Below, one piece after another: positions 32,867-33,385 of a stretch of 33,385 bases of DNA. The DNA lies in NCBI GenBank assembly GCA_900541685.1, contig UQKM01000021.1, forward strand, positions 1 through 33,385, given 5' to 3'. How positions within the stretch are numbered: position 1 is the first letter of the stretch; each line of letters starts with the position of its first letter. The translations under genes were made by a program, and so were the position numbers. The stretch is from an uncultured Collinsella sp. (GTDB taxonomy: Bacteria; Actinomycetota; Coriobacteriia; Coriobacteriales; Coriobacteriaceae). Below the pieces are notes generated by a model. That model saw nothing but the letters and a program-made list of their open reading frames with translations, was not told where the DNA came from and did not search any database.

Positions 32867-33216
32867 AGGATCATCCCCTTTTGGCGATAGTGCTCGTCCA
32901 TGGCTTCGGAATAGATTGTTTCCCAACCGCGATCGTCGGATACGGGCGACGTAGCGATGCCCAGGTCCGCGTAAAGCTGATCTGCCGCCGCCCATGATGC
33001 GGCGAACGGAGTATCGGGCGCGACGGTCTGCCGCCGGTCGTCGACGGCCGCAAGCACTTCCTCGCACTGCCCGCCACCCTGCGCGACCTTGGCCACCACC
33101 TTTTTGATGAGCTCGGGCAGTGACCCGCCCGAAAGCCGCAGCGCTTCCTCGGCGCGCTCTTTAACCGAGCGATCTACGCGAACATTCACCTGCGCCATGC
33201 TGCCAACGGTAGCCAT
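32863..33216 (-). CDS. RelB/DinJ-like ribbon-helix-helix antitoxin
   Basis: A 117-residue protein with an N-terminal ribbon-helix-helix DNA-binding motif, AQVNVRVDRSVKERAEEA (8-25), continuing LRLSGGSLPELIKKVV, as in RelB/DinJ antitoxins. The C-terminal part (about 60-117), acidic with Trp and Tyr, should wrap the toxin. The ATG at 33216 (GGTGAGG upstream) is preferred; an ATG at 33198 is an alternative. It overlaps the toxin gene by four bases, giving coupled synthesis. A 17-bp palindrome sits at the transcription start, consistent with autoregulation. Confidence 0.88.
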   Translation of the reverse strand: MATVGSMAQVNVRVDRSVKERAEEALRLSGGSLPELIKKVVAKVAQGGGQCEEVLAAVDDRRQTVAPDTPFAASWAAADQLYADLGIATSPVSDDRGWETIYSEAMDEHYRQKGMIL

Positions 33217-33237
33217 CTCAACCTCACCTTCAGCATT

Positions 33238-33285
33238 TGCTAGCTCTGCTAGCACGAGCATATATCCGAGCTAACATCTCGTCAA
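33238..33285 (-). promoter_or_regulatory. Toxin-antitoxin promoter and operator
   Basis: On the minus strand, -35 TTGACG (33280-33285) and -10 TATGCT (33257-33262) are 17 bp apart. Just downstream lies a 17-bp palindrome, TGCTAGC-AGA-GCTAGCA (33238-33254), covering the expected start site. This is the arrangement for repression by the ribbon-helix-helix antitoxin. Confidence 0.75.
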
Positions 33286-33294
33286 ACAAATCAA

Positions 33295-33318
33295 AACCAC
33301 CCCTAGAAGGGGTGGTTT
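33295..33318. terminator. Terminator hairpin upstream of the toxin-antitoxin operon
   Basis: Perfect 10-bp arms (AACCACCCCT and AGGGGTGGTT) around AGA. On either strand short T runs follow (TTTGCTCTT on plus; TTTTGATTTG on minus). It probably ends a transcript from beyond the window. The last 67 bases (33319-33385) show no gene. Confidence 0.75.
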
Positions 33319-33385
33319 GCTCTTAGGGTGTAACCCTTGGATTTCCGGCACGCGTCTAAAGGCGCCGGCCCTCACGGGGTTCGGG

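Overview
The window looks like chromosomal DNA from a high-GC anaerobic actinobacterium of the class Coriobacteriia, most likely Collinsella or a close relative. This is inferred from gene content and codon use: strongly GC-ending codons, a type III glutamine synthetase, a single-polypeptide MurT-GatD, a methionine synthase with a separate activation-domain protein, several fermentative iron-type alcohol/glycerol dehydrogenases and a one-piece tmRNA. No rRNA, prophage, insertion sequence or CRISPR array is visible.

Layout. Positions 1-3.4 kb: a small unknown gene behind a perfect 26-bp palindrome, a DUF1648 membrane protein, the ATPase YchF and a 4Fe-4S polyferredoxin. 3.5-7.1 kb (minus strand): two GldA-type glycerol dehydrogenases and a class III iron alcohol dehydrogenase, a probable polyol/aldehyde redox island. 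7.6-12.1 kb (plus): two translationally coupled helical-repeat proteins of unknown function, then a MurT-GatD fusion that would amidate lipid II, then tRNA-Glu(TTC). 12.3-14.4 kb (minus): type III glutamine synthetase. 14.8-19.1 kb (plus): metF, a free-standing MetH activation domain and metH, a compact methionine-synthesis operon. 19.2-22.2 kb (plus): a DUF711 protein, a 134-bp palindromic element, a methyltransferase with a composition shift, and YhbY. 22.3-25.3 kb (minus): a 999-residue STAND-ATPase/SARP regulator. 25.7-28.6 kb (minus): nagB, a glucose-type PTS EIIA and glmM, an amino-sugar node. 28.8-29.6 kb (minus): rplM-rpsI. 29.8-30.6 kb (minus): a patatin phospholipase. 30.6-31.6 kb: a 618-bp repeat-rich spacer followed by ssrA (tmRNA, minus). 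31.9-33.3 kb: a small unknown protein and a PIN toxin/RelB-like antitoxin pair with its own operator.

Genes working together. GlnN makes glutamine; GatD uses glutamine as the amide donor; GlmM and NagB sit on either side of glucosamine-6-phosphate. The window therefore holds several enzymes linking nitrogen supply to cell-wall precursors, although they are not one operon. MetF supplies methyl-tetrahydrofolate to MetH, and the small downstream-of-metF protein is expected to reactivate its cobalamin.

The least explained material is non-coding: a 62-bp-period tandem array of hairpins (30726-30949), a 43-bp direct repeat carrying an inverted copy of the tmRNA T-arm, a 134-bp element with perfect 32-bp arms, two REP-like palindromes, and an 11-bp-phased binding-site array upstream of the glutamine synthetase gene. 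All family assignments come from reading motifs by eye; no database search was run.
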